Positions 6,395 to 14,818 of a stretch of 31,660 bases of DNA are shown here, piece by piece; the stretch's first letter is position 1, and each line of letters begins with the position of its first letter. The stretch spans positions 1 to 31,660 of the forward strand of contig CAZZGX010000040.1 in the NCBI GenBank assembly GCA_964653715.1, read 5' to 3'. The notes below the pieces were generated by a model, which was not told the origin of the DNA, did not search any database, and was given only the letters and a program-made list of their open reading frames with translations. The position numbers and the translations under genes were made by a program. Origin of the DNA: CAZZGX01 sp964653715 (GTDB lineage Bacteria; Patescibacteriota; Minisyncoccia; Ryanbacterales; GWA2-47-10b).

Positions 6395-9172
6395 AGCCTT
6401 TTTCAACCAGCGGCCTGTGTATGAATACGGACTTTGCATGATAGCCTTGGGTGTCCCTTCGGCTACGATTTGCCCGCCCTTCTCCCCGCCTTCAGGGCCA
6501 AGATCTATCATCCAGTCGGCGTTTTTTAGAAAATCGATATTGTGCTCGATGACCAGCACCGTGTTCCCCCGTTCCACAAGAGCATCCAGCACCAAAAGCA
6601 GCTTTTGAATATCGTCAAAATGGAGTCCTGTGGTCGGCTCATCCAATATGTAGAGCGTCTGGCCCGTGCCGCGCTTGGCAAGCTCGGTTGCAAGCTTGAC
6701 GCGTTGCGCCTCACCGCCCGAGAGCGTTGTCGCGGGCTGCCCAAGCTTCATATAGCCAAGCCCGACTTTAAGCAGTGTCTCGAGGCGCTCGCGAATCGCG
6801 GGAATGTCGGCAAAAAACTTCACGGCTTTCTCAATCGACATATCGAGTACCTGGGCAATATTTTTTTCCTGATATTCGATTTCGAGCGCTTCTTTGTTGT
6901 ACCGCTTGCCGTGACACTCTTCGCATTCTTGATAGAGATCCGGCAGAAAATACATCTCAATTTTTTTCACACCCTGCCCTTCACACTCCTCGCATCGTCC
7001 TCCTTTGACGTTGAAACTAAAGCGGCCGGGCGTGTAGCCGCGGGCGCGTGCTTCGCGGATCTTTGCGAATATGTCGCGGACGGGGCCAAAGGTTCCCGTG
7101 TAGGTAGCGGGATTTGAGCGAGGGGTACGCCCGATCGGCGACTGGTCAACCACAACAACCTTATCGAGCTTCTCAAGCCCTTTTATATTTTTGTACTCTC
7201 CCGGCAATGCCCGTGCCCCGTAAAAATGTTTCTGCAGAGCGAGCGCGAGCGTATCGTTGATAAGCGTGGATTTGCCAGAGCCGGAAACACCGGAAACCGC
7301 GACAAATTTTCCCAGCGGGATTTTGAGTGTTACATTTTTTAAATTATGAGACTTGGCTCCATCGAGCGTTATCCAATGCTTGGCTCTCTCCGCTCGGGCT
7401 CTGCGCCGAGGAAGTTCTACGTTTTTTTTACCCGATAGGTACTCGCCTGTAAGTGTTGCGGCTTTTATTATTTTCGAATATGGACCTTCGAAAATAATAT
7501 GTCCTCCGTGTTCACCAGCGCCTTTCCCCATATCAATAATCCAGTCGGATTCCTCCATCGTTTCCCGGTCGTGCTCCACGACAAGCACTGTATTCCCCAA
7601 GTCACGAAGATCCTTAATGGTACGAAGCAGCATCGCGTGATCGCGGGCATGCAGGCCGATCGAGGGCTCGTCAAGCACATAAATGACTCCCGTTAAATGC
7701 GAGCCAATCTGTGTCGCCAGTCGCACGCGCTGTCCCTCGCCACCCGCAAGCGTCGTTGACTCGCGATTGAGCGTCAGATACTCGATCCCGACATTGATCA
7801 AAAACTCAAAGCGCCGAATGATTTCTTTGAGAACGAGTGCTGCCTCGCGTGGCGCCTTTTTTACGAAAGCGCGGAAAAAATCAAGCGCGTCTGTTGCCGC
7901 AAGCTCCGACACTTCCGCGATATTTTTTGATTCGACGGTAACGGCAAGCGCCTCTGGCTTCAATCTTCGACCGCCACACACATCGCATTTTTGGATAAGC
8001 ATATATTTCTCAATCTCACCACGAGTCCATTCGGATTCCGTCTCTTTCCAGCGCCGCTTGAGATTGGGAATAACGCCTTCAAATCCAGCATCATCGCCGT
8101 AGAGTATCGTATCGATGACTTTTTTTGGAAGGTCACGGATTGGCTTCTCGAGAGAAAAATGATGCCTGGAAGCGAGATCTTCGAGCATCCACCAGTACCA
8201 TGATTGCCGCCCAATTTTGTGAGAAGCGCGTGCCCATGGCTGAATTGCGCCTTCAAGGAGCGAGAGACGCTCATTGGGAAGAACGAGCTTCGGGTCTACC
8301 TCAAGTGTCGAGCCGAGACCCGTGCACACGGGACACGCGCCGTATGGGCTATTGAATGAAAAGGATCGCGGCTCCAAGTCGTAGAGGGAAATACCGCAAA
8401 AAGCACACGCCAAATGTTCTGAAAAAAGAATGTCCTCCGAAGTATTGTTGGCAACGAGAAATCCTTTGCCGATCTTGAGCGCGGTCTCCACGGAATCACG
8501 AAGCCGCACACGGTCGAGCTCTCCATCAATAACGAGCCGGTCAACCACAGCCTCCACCGTATGTTTTTTCTTTGGATCAAAGATCTTGTCTTTTGCTTCT
8601 TCAAGACGCATCACTTCGCCATCAAACCGGACGCGCAAAAATCCCGCGCGCTCGATCTCGGCCAATATCGATTTGTGTTCTCCGCGCTTGCCTCGAACAA
8701 CCGAGGAAAGCAAAAGAACATGGGTCCCGAGGGTCATACCCGCGATGCGTTTTACGATTTCGTCCACCGTTTGGCGTTTTACCTGCTTGCCGCATTGCGG
8801 ACAGTGTGGAACGCCGATGCGGGCATAGAGAAGTCGAAGATAATCGTAGATTTCAGTAATGGTTCCTACCGTGCTCCGCGGATTTTTGGAAACGCTTTTT
8901 TGGTCGATGGCGATTGCCGGGGAAAGACCCTCAATGGACTCAACGTCGGGTTTCTCTTTAAGCCCCAAAAACTGTCGCGCGTAGCTTGAGAGCGATTCGA
9001 CAAAGCGCCGTTCCGCCTCAGCGTAAATAGTGTCAAAAACAAGCGATGACTTTCCCGAACCGGAAAGACCAGTGATCACCACGAGAGCGTTTTTGGGAAT
9101 ATCAACGTCAATATTCTTTAGGTTGTGCACCCGCGCTCCGCGAACTTTGATAACGAGCTCACTTTTTTTCAT
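6389..9172 (-). CDS. uvrA: Excinuclease ABC subunit A
   Basis: 927 aa, near the E. coli length of 940. Two ABC modules are visible: Walker A GLSGSGKS at 35-42 and GVSGSGKST near 615, signatures TLAGGEGQR and TLSGGEAQR, and Walker B/D-loops YVLDEPSIGLHARD and YILDEPTTGLHFDD. Zinc-binding cysteine pairs occur in CPQCGK, CAFCG...CPVCTG, CDVCGG and CEECEG...CEECHG. The first signature has Ala where Ser is usual. Family knowledge: UvrA dimers scan DNA for lesions and load UvrB. It is divergent from uvrC, so two Uvr subunits share an intergenic region; uvrB is not in the window. No LexA-like box was recognised. Confidence 0.98.
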   Translation of the reverse strand: MKKSELVIKVRGARVHNLKNIDVDIPKNALVVITGLSGSGKSSLVFDTIYAEAERRFVESLSSYARQFLGLKEKPDVESIEGLSPAIAIDQKSVSKNPRSTVGTITEIYDYLRLLYARIGVPHCPQCGKQVKRQTVDEIVKRIAGMTLGTHVLLLSSVVRGKRGEHKSILAEIERAGFLRVRFDGEVMRLEEAKDKIFDPKKKHTVEAVVDRLVIDGELDRVRLRDSVETALKIGKGFLVANNTSEDILFSEHLACAFCGISLYDLEPRSFSFNSPYGACPVCTGLGSTLEVDPKLVLPNERLSLLEGAIQPWARASHKIGRQSWYWWMLEDLASRHHFSLEKPIRDLPKKVIDTILYGDDAGFEGVIPNLKRRWKETESEWTRGEIEKYMLIQKCDVCGGRRLKPEALAVTVESKNIAEVSELAATDALDFFRAFVKKAPREAALVLKEIIRRFEFLINVGIEYLTLNRESTTLAGGEGQRVRLATQIGSHLTGVIYVLDEPSIGLHARDHAMLLRTIKDLRDLGNTVLVVEHDRETMEESDWIIDMGKGAGEHGGHIIFEGPYSKIIKAATLTGEYLSGKKNVELPRRRARAERAKHWITLDGAKSHNLKNVTLKIPLGKFVAVSGVSGSGKSTLINDTLALALQKHFYGARALPGEYKNIKGLEKLDKVVVVDQSPIGRTPRSNPATYTGTFGPVRDIFAKIREARARGYTPGRFSFNVKGGRCEECEGQGVKKIEMYFLPDLYQECEECHGKRYNKEALEIEYQEKNIAQVLDMSIEKAVKFFADIPAIRERLETLLKVGLGYMKLGQPATTLSGGEAQRVKLATELAKRGTGQTLYILDEPTTGLHFDDIQKLLLVLDALVERGNTVLVIEHNIDFLKNADWMIDLGPEGGEKGGQIVAEGTPKAIMQSPYSYTGRWLKKAL

Positions 9173-9192
9173 ACGCCAGGTTAAAGTAAGGT

Positions 9193-9221
9193 ATCATAGC
9201 GTGAATTTTAAAAAAAATCAA
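9193..9221 (-). promoter_or_regulatory. uvrA promoter
   Basis: Minus strand TTGATT (9216-9221), 17 nt, TATGAT (9193-9198). Predicted leader of about 14 nt without Shine-Dalgarno. It lies back to back with the uvrC promoter. Confidence 0.6.
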
Positions 9222-9236
9222 TACAGAGAGAAAGCA

Positions 9237-9245
9237 TGGTATAAT
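9237..9245 (+). promoter_or_regulatory. uvrC extended -10 promoter
   Basis: TGG followed by perfect TATAAT (9240-9245), an extended -10 element. No good -35 is seen. It ends 9 nt before the uvrC ATG, leaving a leader of 2-4 nt at most. Confidence 0.65.
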
Positions 9246-9254
9246 TTCAATTCA

Positions 9255-10499
9255 ATGAATCTGAAGTACGTTATCCGCAAGGTCCCCTCTGACCCCGGTA
9301 TCTACATATTTAAGGGGAAACATGGGCAAATACTGTATGTGGGCAAGGCGGTAAACCTGAAAGCGCGTCTCGGCTCCTATCTTCGTCCAGGATGGAAAGA
9401 AGGGATGCTGCGGGAAGCAAAGTCGCTTTCATGGGAAAAACTCGGCTCCGACGTTGAGGCACTCATTCGCGAAGCAATGCTTATCAAAATGCACCGGCCT
9501 CGGTACAACATCGTCTTTCGAGACGATAAAAATTATTTTTTCGTAGCCTTTACCCGCGATCGCTTTCCACGGATATATCTCACGCATCAGCCTCTTAAAG
9601 AAAAAAATACCTACATCGGCCCGTTTACCGATGGTGCCGCGATCAAGCATGTTTTGAAACTTCTGCGCCGAGCGTTTCCATACTGCACCTGCTCAAATAA
9701 AAATCTCCATCGCCGACGCTGTATCAATGCGGAGATCGGGAGATGTCTGAGCTACTGCTGCGTAAGCAAGCCGCATACAAAAAGAGAAGAGCGGCTCTAT
9801 CGTGCGAACATCTCAGCAATCAAAAAAATTCTCGAAGGAAAGACTCGCTCTCTCACGCAGGCGCTTGAGAAAAAAATGAAACAGCTTTCAAAAACCCGGC
9901 ATTACGAGGACGCAAAAATTGTGCGCGATCAGCTCTCGAGCCTCCGCCATATTTTTGAGCATCAGCCGTTTCTTCAAAAAGAAATTTCCGAAGAGCGGCT
10001 CCGCGCGCTCTCGTCGCTCAAAGATTTGCTCCACTTAAAAAATATCCCACGTCGGATCGAAGGATATGATATTTCTCACCACCAAGGTTCCTCATCGGTC
10101 GCTTCCATGGTGGTATTTGAGAACGGAGTTCCCAAAAAAAGCGACTACCGCAAATTTATCATCCGATCGGTTGCGGGGATCAACGATCCTGCCATGATCG
10201 GTGAATCTTTGCGACGCCGGATGAAACATCCTGAATGGCCGACCCCTGATTTTATATTGATTGACGGCGGGAAAGGTCAGCTCAACGCAGCGCGCGTGGC
10301 CTGTAAAAATAAAAATATCGCAATCGCGTCAATCGCGAAACGCGATGAGGAGCTCTACAGCAAAAATCAGAGAGCGCCGTATGAGCTCAAGAAACTCCCG
10401 CCGCCGCTCTTGTACCTTCTGACGCATATACGGAACGAGTCTCACCGCTTCGCAATTTCCTTTCACCGCAAACGTCAAACGCGCTTGATGCTTGGTTAG
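9255..10499 (+). CDS. uvrC: Short UvrC-type excinuclease (GIY-YIG plus RNase H-like nuclease, no HhH)
   Basis: 414 aa against about 600 for standard UvrC. The N-terminal GIY-YIG nuclease has PGIYIFKG and ILYVGKAVNLKARL, with the catalytic Glu in EALIREAMLIK. A UvrB-binding UVR motif follows at about 205-235 (EKKMKQLSKTRHYEDAKIVRDQ is the core region). The RNase H-like 5' nuclease domain has GYDISHHQG, LIDGGKGQL and RNESHRFAI with its conserved His. The protein ends right after FHRKRQT, exactly where the C-terminal helix-hairpin-helix DNA-binding domain should start. The ATG at 9255 fits the -10 box; longer in-frame starts would run through the promoter. It makes both incisions in nucleotide excision repair. 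Confidence 0.93.
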   Translation: MNLKYVIRKVPSDPGIYIFKGKHGQILYVGKAVNLKARLGSYLRPGWKEGMLREAKSLSWEKLGSDVEALIREAMLIKMHRPRYNIVFRDDKNYFFVAFTRDRFPRIYLTHQPLKEKNTYIGPFTDGAAIKHVLKLLRRAFPYCTCSNKNLHRRRCINAEIGRCLSYCCVSKPHTKREERLYRANISAIKKILEGKTRSLTQALEKKMKQLSKTRHYEDAKIVRDQLSSLRHIFEHQPFLQKEISEERLRALSSLKDLLHLKNIPRRIEGYDISHHQGSSSVASMVVFENGVPKKSDYRKFIIRSVAGINDPAMIGESLRRRMKHPEWPTPDFILIDGGKGQLNAARVACKNKNIAIASIAKRDEELYSKNQRAPYELKKLPPPLLYLLTHIRNESHRFAISFHRKRQTRLMLG

Positions 10500-10503
10500 T
10501 TTC

Positions 10504-10532
10504 TTGCCCGGAGGCCTAACTTCATCTATACT
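10504..10532 (+). promoter_or_regulatory. secG promoter
   Basis: TTGCCC (10504-10509), 17 nt, TATACT (10527-10532), ending 6 nt before the secG ATG. Predicts a leaderless message; no Shine-Dalgarno. Confidence 0.55.
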
Positions 10533-10538
10533 AATCAA

Positions 10539-10757
10539 ATGCGACAAATTTTGCCGATTATCCAGATAATCCTTTCTGTGCTTCTCGTTATAGCCGTTCT
10601 TCTACAACAAAGGGGCGCGGGGGCAGGCAGCGCCTTCGGCGGCGGCAACGGTACCTATAGCTCGCGTCGTGGATTTGAAAAAACCCTTTTTATCGGGACA
10701 ATTATTATCGGTACACTTTTTTTTCTCTCAACCGCCGCCTCACTTATTTTGCGTTAA
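10539..10757 (+). CDS. secG: Preprotein translocase subunit SecG
   Basis: 72 aa, typical size. Two hydrophobic helices (about 4-22 and 50-70) flank the family hallmark VLLQQRGAGAGSAFGGG. The cytoplasmic loop is glycine/serine-rich. SecG assists SecYE-mediated export in the inner membrane. The binding-protein gene starts 3 nt after its stop, so the two are probably co-transcribed. Confidence 0.95.
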   Translation: MRQILPIIQIILSVLLVIAVLLQQRGAGAGSAFGGGNGTYSSRRGFEKTLFIGTIIIGTLFFLSTAASLILR

Positions 10758-10760
10758 TTA

Positions 10761-12476
10761 ATGAACAGATTTTTGCCGTCAAGCCAAGAATGGCAAACAG
10801 CAGTTAATATTTTATCCAAAAAAGAGAAGATAATTTTTCTTGTTTTCTTTCTGGCGGCCTGGATAAGCGCGATCGGTATTCTTATCACCATTGACCGCCA
10901 CTTCTCATTAAAAGTTCCCGCGAGAGGTGGCGAGATTACAGAAGGCGTTGTCGGTGCCCCAAAATTTATCAATCCCTTACTTACCATCTCCGACACTGAC
11001 CGAGACCTCGCACACATTGTCTACGCGGGACTACTCAAAACAGATGGTGAGGGCAATCTCACTCCTGATCTTGCCGATCACTACACCGTCTCCGAGGACG
11101 GGCTCGTCTATATTTTCATCCTCAAAGAAAACCTATTTTGGCAGGATGGAGAAAAACTCACCGCTGAAGATATCGCGTTTACCATTAATCTCGCGAAAAA
11201 TCCGAAAATCGGAAGCCCGAAACGCGCCAGCTGGGAAGGCGTAGCTATTGAAACGCCGAGTGACCGTGAGGTACGCTTCCGCTTGAAAAAGCCGTTCGCG
11301 CCCTTTCTCGAAAATACAACGCTTGGTATTATGCCAAAACATATCTGGTCAAAAATAACCCCAGAAGAATTCAATCTTTCGGACTACAATCTACGCCCGG
11401 TCGGCGCAGGTCCCTTCAAAATCGAAACAGTTAACAAAAGCTCTTCCGGCAACATTACGGATATCATTCTCACGCGTTTTAGCAAATACCAGCCGCGCCC
11501 GGCATATCTCGACCGGATTCATTTTGTCTTTTACTCGAGCAAAGATGAACTTGGCGCGGCGCTCCAAGCGGGCACTGTAGATTCTGCTGCCATTGGACTT
11601 GAAAACCCGAATGAATACGGCGAAACGCTGGCAATCAAACTGCCGCGAGTGCAAGCGCTTTTTTTCAACCAGGATTCGTTGAGTCTTTTTAAGGATCTCC
11701 CCGTGCGAGAGGCGCTCGCCCTTGCCGTTGATCGCGATCGTATTATAAAAGAAGCAACCGGAGGACGCGCGACTCCGACATCTCTTCCCATTCCGCCCGG
11801 GACGTTCGCCTATGATGCGTCGCTTGAATCGCTCGGACACGATCCGCAACAAGCAAAAAATATTCTTGCGAAAGCTGGCTATAAGGATGCCAATGAAGAC
11901 GGCTTTGTTGAAAAATCTTCAAAAAAAGATACCATCCCTCTCAAGTTTCGGATCGCCACGTCAGACATTCCTGAACTCATCAAAACCGCGGAGCTTTTAA
12001 AAGAGATGTGGCGGGAAATTGGGGCTGATGTTTCAGTCGAAGTCTATGAACTTGGAGATCTCGAGCAAACTATCATTCGCCCGCGAAATTATGACGCGCT
12101 TCTCTTCGGCCAAGTCGTAGGATACGACCCTGACCCCTATGCCTTTTGGCACGCCTCCCAGCGTAAAGACCCTGGACTCAATATCGCGCTTTACGCATCC
12201 ACCAAAGTTGATGATCTTTTGGAAAAAGCGCGCACTACGACAGACAGAGAGCAACGCAAAACACTCTATCGCTCATTTGAAGGGGAGCTGTCAAAAGACA
12301 AGCCTGCGATATTTTTATATAGCCCTCTCTACCTCTACACCATCCCCAAAAATTTATATGGCATTCATCTCGAGCAAATTCCCCTTCCACAAGAACGGTT
12401 TAGCCAAATTGCGTCATGGTATAGAGACGAAAAAACAGTATGGAATTTTCTCTTCAAGCGGGGCTGGCTGTTCTAA
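10761..12476 (+). CDS. Peptide-type ABC transporter substrate-binding protein (SBP_bac_5), membrane-anchored
   Basis: 571 aa. A single hydrophobic helix at about 24-46 acts as uncleaved anchor; there is no lipobox cysteine. The extracytoplasmic part matches family 5 binding proteins: GVVGAPKFINPLL near 67-80, VSEDGLVYIFILKENLFWQDGEKLTAEDIAFT, RPVGAGPFK, and the hinge-region VREALALAVDRDRI. Family knowledge: captures oligopeptides or similar solutes for an Opp/Dpp-type importer. No permease or ATPase genes lie nearby, so the partner is unknown. It starts 3 nt after secG without a Shine-Dalgarno. Confidence 0.92.
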   Translation: MNRFLPSSQEWQTAVNILSKKEKIIFLVFFLAAWISAIGILITIDRHFSLKVPARGGEITEGVVGAPKFINPLLTISDTDRDLAHIVYAGLLKTDGEGNLTPDLADHYTVSEDGLVYIFILKENLFWQDGEKLTAEDIAFTINLAKNPKIGSPKRASWEGVAIETPSDREVRFRLKKPFAPFLENTTLGIMPKHIWSKITPEEFNLSDYNLRPVGAGPFKIETVNKSSSGNITDIILTRFSKYQPRPAYLDRIHFVFYSSKDELGAALQAGTVDSAAIGLENPNEYGETLAIKLPRVQALFFNQDSLSLFKDLPVREALALAVDRDRIIKEATGGRATPTSLPIPPGTFAYDASLESLGHDPQQAKNILAKAGYKDANEDGFVEKSSKKDTIPLKFRIATSDIPELIKTAELLKEMWREIGADVSVEVYELGDLEQTIIRPRNYDALLFGQVVGYDPDPYAFWHASQRKDPGLNIALYASTKVDDLLEKARTTTDREQRKTLYRSFEGELSKDKPAIFLYSPLYLYTIPKNLYGIHLEQIPLPQERFSQIASWYRDEKTVWNFLFKRGWLF

Positions 12477-12478
12477 GC

Positions 12479-12506
12479 TTGCAAAATTATTATAATAAGG
12501 TATAAT
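12479..12506 (+). promoter_or_regulatory. Promoter for tRNA-Leu / rnj
   Basis: TTGCAA (12479-12484), 16 nt, perfect TATAAT (12501-12506). It would give a 5' extension of about 55-60 nt before the tRNA. A second candidate, TTGAAT-N17-TGTAAT (12537-12565), would start transcription at about the first base of the tRNA. Confidence 0.55.
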
Positions 12507-12570
12507 AGAGGCACTATTTAGAGAAAAACTACTATATTGAATACCACGCTATGTTAGATTGTAATAGCGC

Positions 12571-12654
12571 GCCGAGGTGGTGAAATTGGCAGACACGCTA
12601 GCTTCAGGAGCTAGTTCCCGCAAGGGATTGAGGGTTCGAGTCCCTCCCTCGGCA
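12571..12654 (+). tRNA. tRNA-Leu(CAG)
   Basis: Acceptor GCCGAGG pairs with CCTCGGC, discriminator A. Anticodon stem CTAGC/GCTAG with loop TTCAGGA gives anticodon CAG. Long variable arm TTCCCGCAAGGGA and T-arm GAGGG-TTCGAGT-CCCTC. CCA is not encoded, unlike tRNA-Ser in the same window. The RNase J start codon lies 3 nt after the discriminator. Confidence 0.96.
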
Positions 12655-12657
12655 CTT

Positions 12658-14448
12658 ATGATTATACAACCTCATAAGGAACGAGAGGGGCATAGGGGGC
12701 CACGCAAATTTCAACGAGCGCCTTCGGGGCGTCCTCACCGACACCCAACTCCCGCAGCAAAGGTGCATATCCCCGCAAACAAAGCGGGAGTACTCCGCGT
12801 GGTACCGCTCGGCGGTGTTGAAGAGGTCGGCCGCAATATGTCGTTTCTGGAATACGGAAACGACATTCTCATCATAGATATGGGACTCCAATTTCCCGAA
12901 GAAAATATGCCGGGGATTGATTATATTATTCCTAACGTCACATATCTCAAAGAGAAGAAAAAAAATATTTGCGGCGTGATCATCACGCACGGCCATTACG
13001 ATCATATCGGTGCTATTCCATACCTGTCTGCGGAGCTCGGAGCGCCGACTATATACGCCATGCCACTTACGCGCGGCATCATCTTAAAGCGTCAGCAGGA
13101 CTTTAAGCATCTCCCAAACCTCAACGTAGAAGAAATTCGCAGAGATTCGAAACTAAAACTTGGTGTATTCAATGTCGAGTTTTTCCACGTAAATCACAAC
13201 ATATTTGATACGGTGGGGGTCGCGATTCACACACCGGTCGGCGTTGTCTGCCACACTGCGGACTTTAAGTTTGACGACCACCCGGTCGGCGATGTACCTG
13301 CTGATTACGCAAAGATGGAACAGCTCGGAAAAGACGGGGTAGCGCTTCTTCTTTCCGACTCGACGGGAGCCATGCGGCCGGGTCACTCAATTTCCGAGCG
13401 AGATATCGAGCAAAACCTTGAAGAAATATTCAAATTATCTGGAGGACGCATTATTTGCGCTACGTTTTCATCACTCATATCGCGTCTCCAGCAACTTATT
13501 CACTTGGCAGAAAAATATGAGCGCAAGGTCGCCATCGACGGGTTCTCAATGAAATCAAACGTGGCGCTCGCACAAGAGCTCGGGTATTTGAAAGTACCAA
13601 AAGGCATCATGATTGATGTCAAAAATATCAACGACTACCCGGACAACAAAGTCCTGTTTCTCTGCACCGGCGCGCAAGGAGAAGGCGGCGCTGTCCTCAT
13701 GCGCGTGGCTACGCAAGAACATCGCTATGTCCGGCTGAAAGCCGGTGACACCGTCGTTTTCTCTTCATCGGTAATTCCAGGAAACGAACGGACGGTGCAA
13801 TCGCTTAAAGACGTTATCTACCGCGCGGACGCGGAAGTATACCACTACCAAATGATGGACATTCACGCGGGAGGGCACGCGCAGGAAGAAGACCTCATGG
13901 AAATGATACGACTCATGCAGCCAAAATTCTTTATGCCGATCCACGGCAACTATTACATGCTCAAACTTCACGCGCGACTTGCCGAACGCCAGGGCGTTCC
14001 GAAGACTAATATTGTCATACCCGAGAACGGTGCGATTTTGGAGCTCACCCGCGACAAATTTGTGATGACAAAAGAAAAGGTTCCCTCAAACTATGTATTT
14101 GTTGATGGACTCGGTGTAGGCGATATCAAGGAAGTTGTTTTGCGTGATCGCCAGATGATGGCGGCCGACGGCATGTTTGTCATCATCGCAGTCATTGATG
14201 CGCAAACCGGCAAAGTGCGTGGATCTCCGGACATCATTTCGCGCGGATTTATTTACCTCAAAGAATCGAAGGATCTTCTATATGAGACGCGCTCGCGGAC
14301 AAAACGTATTATTGAAGAGATTACGGCAAAAATGCACCCGGTAAACTTCCAATACGTCAAAGAAGAACTTCGCGACAAAATCGGACAATTCCTCTACCAA
14401 CGCACCGAACGCCGCCCGATGGTACTCCCTGTCGTCATAGAAGTTTAG
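12658..14448 (+). CDS. rnj: Ribonuclease J
   Basis: 596 aa. A basic, Pro/His-rich N-terminal extension of about 45 residues precedes the metallo-beta-lactamase core (LRVVPLGGVEEVGRNM). The metal motif THGHYDH is at 110-116; a beta-CASP domain follows with DSTGAMRPGHS, GFSMKSN, the HAGGHAQEEDL motif and MPIHGNYYMLKLH, then the C-terminal domain. It is a dual endo- and 5'-3' exoribonuclease for mRNA decay and rRNA maturation. The frame is open back through the tRNA, but codons upstream of 12658 would translate tRNA-Leu, so they are excluded. No Shine-Dalgarno precedes the ATG; tRNA 3' processing would leave a nearly leaderless mRNA. A later GTG inside the extension is an alternative start. Confidence 0.93.
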   Translation: MIIQPHKEREGHRGPRKFQRAPSGRPHRHPTPAAKVHIPANKAGVLRVVPLGGVEEVGRNMSFLEYGNDILIIDMGLQFPEENMPGIDYIIPNVTYLKEKKKNICGVIITHGHYDHIGAIPYLSAELGAPTIYAMPLTRGIILKRQQDFKHLPNLNVEEIRRDSKLKLGVFNVEFFHVNHNIFDTVGVAIHTPVGVVCHTADFKFDDHPVGDVPADYAKMEQLGKDGVALLLSDSTGAMRPGHSISERDIEQNLEEIFKLSGGRIICATFSSLISRLQQLIHLAEKYERKVAIDGFSMKSNVALAQELGYLKVPKGIMIDVKNINDYPDNKVLFLCTGAQGEGGAVLMRVATQEHRYVRLKAGDTVVFSSSVIPGNERTVQSLKDVIYRADAEVYHYQMMDIHAGGHAQEEDLMEMIRLMQPKFFMPIHGNYYMLKLHARLAERQGVPKTNIVIPENGAILELTRDKFVMTKEKVPSNYVFVDGLGVGDIKEVVLRDRQMMAADGMFVIIAVIDAQTGKVRGSPDIISRGFIYLKESKDLLYETRSRTKRIIEEITAKMHPVNFQYVKEELRDKIGQFLYQRTERRPMVLPVVIEV

Positions 14449-14450
14449 GA

Positions 14451-14484
14451 ATCAAAAACCCCCGCCGCGGCGGGGGTTTTTGAT
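14451..14484. terminator. Bidirectional terminator, perfect 34-nt palindrome
   Basis: Two exactly complementary 17-nt halves: an AAAAA run leading into CCCCCGCCG, then CGGCGGGGG followed by TTTTT. It ends rnj on the plus strand and the 64-aa gene on the minus strand, whose stop codon touches it at 14485. Confidence 0.95.
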
Positions 14485-14679
14485 TTATGTTTTGGAACGC
14501 TTAGAAGAATGGAAAATAAGAGTGATTCCGGCGATATACGCTAGGACGCCAATTACTACAAATACCCAATAAAGCCAAATCGGCATCGTCGGCGTGCATG
14601 CGCAGTGTGTTGCGATATAGACGCTAAGCGCGATCAGAAAAAGTAAAACCACGATAAGCGCGATTCTCTTTTTCCTCAT
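14485..14679 (-). CDS. Small membrane protein of unknown function (two helices)
   Basis: 64 aa. Basic N-terminus MRKKR, hydrophobic helix 6-24, a short loop with His, two Cys (THCACTP) and Pro, a second helix at about 34-57, then a basic tail SSKRSK. I recognise no family. Reality is supported by a TGATATAAT extended -10 ending 8 nt before the ATG and a terminator at its stop. The two cysteines in the loop between helices face the outside if both termini are cytoplasmic, as the positive charges suggest. Confidence 0.6.
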   Translation of the reverse strand: MRKKRIALIVVLLFLIALSVYIATHCACTPTMPIWLYWVFVVIGVLAYIAGITLIFHSSKRSKT

Positions 14680-14687
14680 ACATCTGA

Positions 14688-14713
14688 ATTATATCAGAAA
14701 TTCTAGATATAAT
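14688..14713. promoter_or_regulatory. Back-to-back extended -10 promoters
   Basis: Minus-strand TGATATAAT (14688-14696) serves the 64-aa gene. Plus-strand TATAAT (14708-14713) lies 6 nt before the orphan trpS 5' fragment. Only 14 nt separate the two -10 boxes, so polymerase can occupy one at a time. Confidence 0.55.
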
Positions 14714-14719
14714 CTTCTT

Positions 14720-14818
14720 ATGCCAAAAACGATTCTTTTAACTGGAATGCGGCCAACGAGCCATCGCTGCGCCCTAAGGCTACTTGGCGGTCGGACCGCC
14801 AAGTTAATCAAGAAGTAA
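14720..14818 (+). pseudogene. Orphan 5' fragment of trpS, cut off at a REP palindrome
   Basis: Codons 1-15 match trpS at 15514: 14 of 15 residues (MPKTILLTGMRPTSH against MPKKILLTGMRPTSH) and 38 of 45 bases, most differences being synonymous. After codon 15 similarity stops. The frame then runs through the left REP palindrome to a TAA at 14816, giving a 32-residue product. It keeps its own TATAAT box 6 nt upstream. Best read as the start of a former or diverged trpS copy separated from its body by the RAYT cassette; a functional decoy or leader peptide cannot be excluded. Confidence 0.8.
14782..14805. repeat. REP palindrome, left copy
   Basis: Contains ACTTGGCGG and CCGCCAAGT around a 5-nt centre: a 9-bp hairpin. 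Its reverse complement shares a 23-nt core with the right copy at 15453-15476, so the two are in inverted orientation. The stop codon of the transposase gene overlaps its edge (14804-14806). Confidence 0.9.

Noticed and set aside
9193..9245. LexA/SOS box between uvrA and uvrC
   Set aside because: No CTGT-N8-ACAG or GAAC-N4-GTTC type palindrome overlaps either promoter.
12577..12657. Upstream start of RNase J giving 27 more residues
   Set aside because: These codons are the tRNA-Leu sequence; this is a known annotation artefact.
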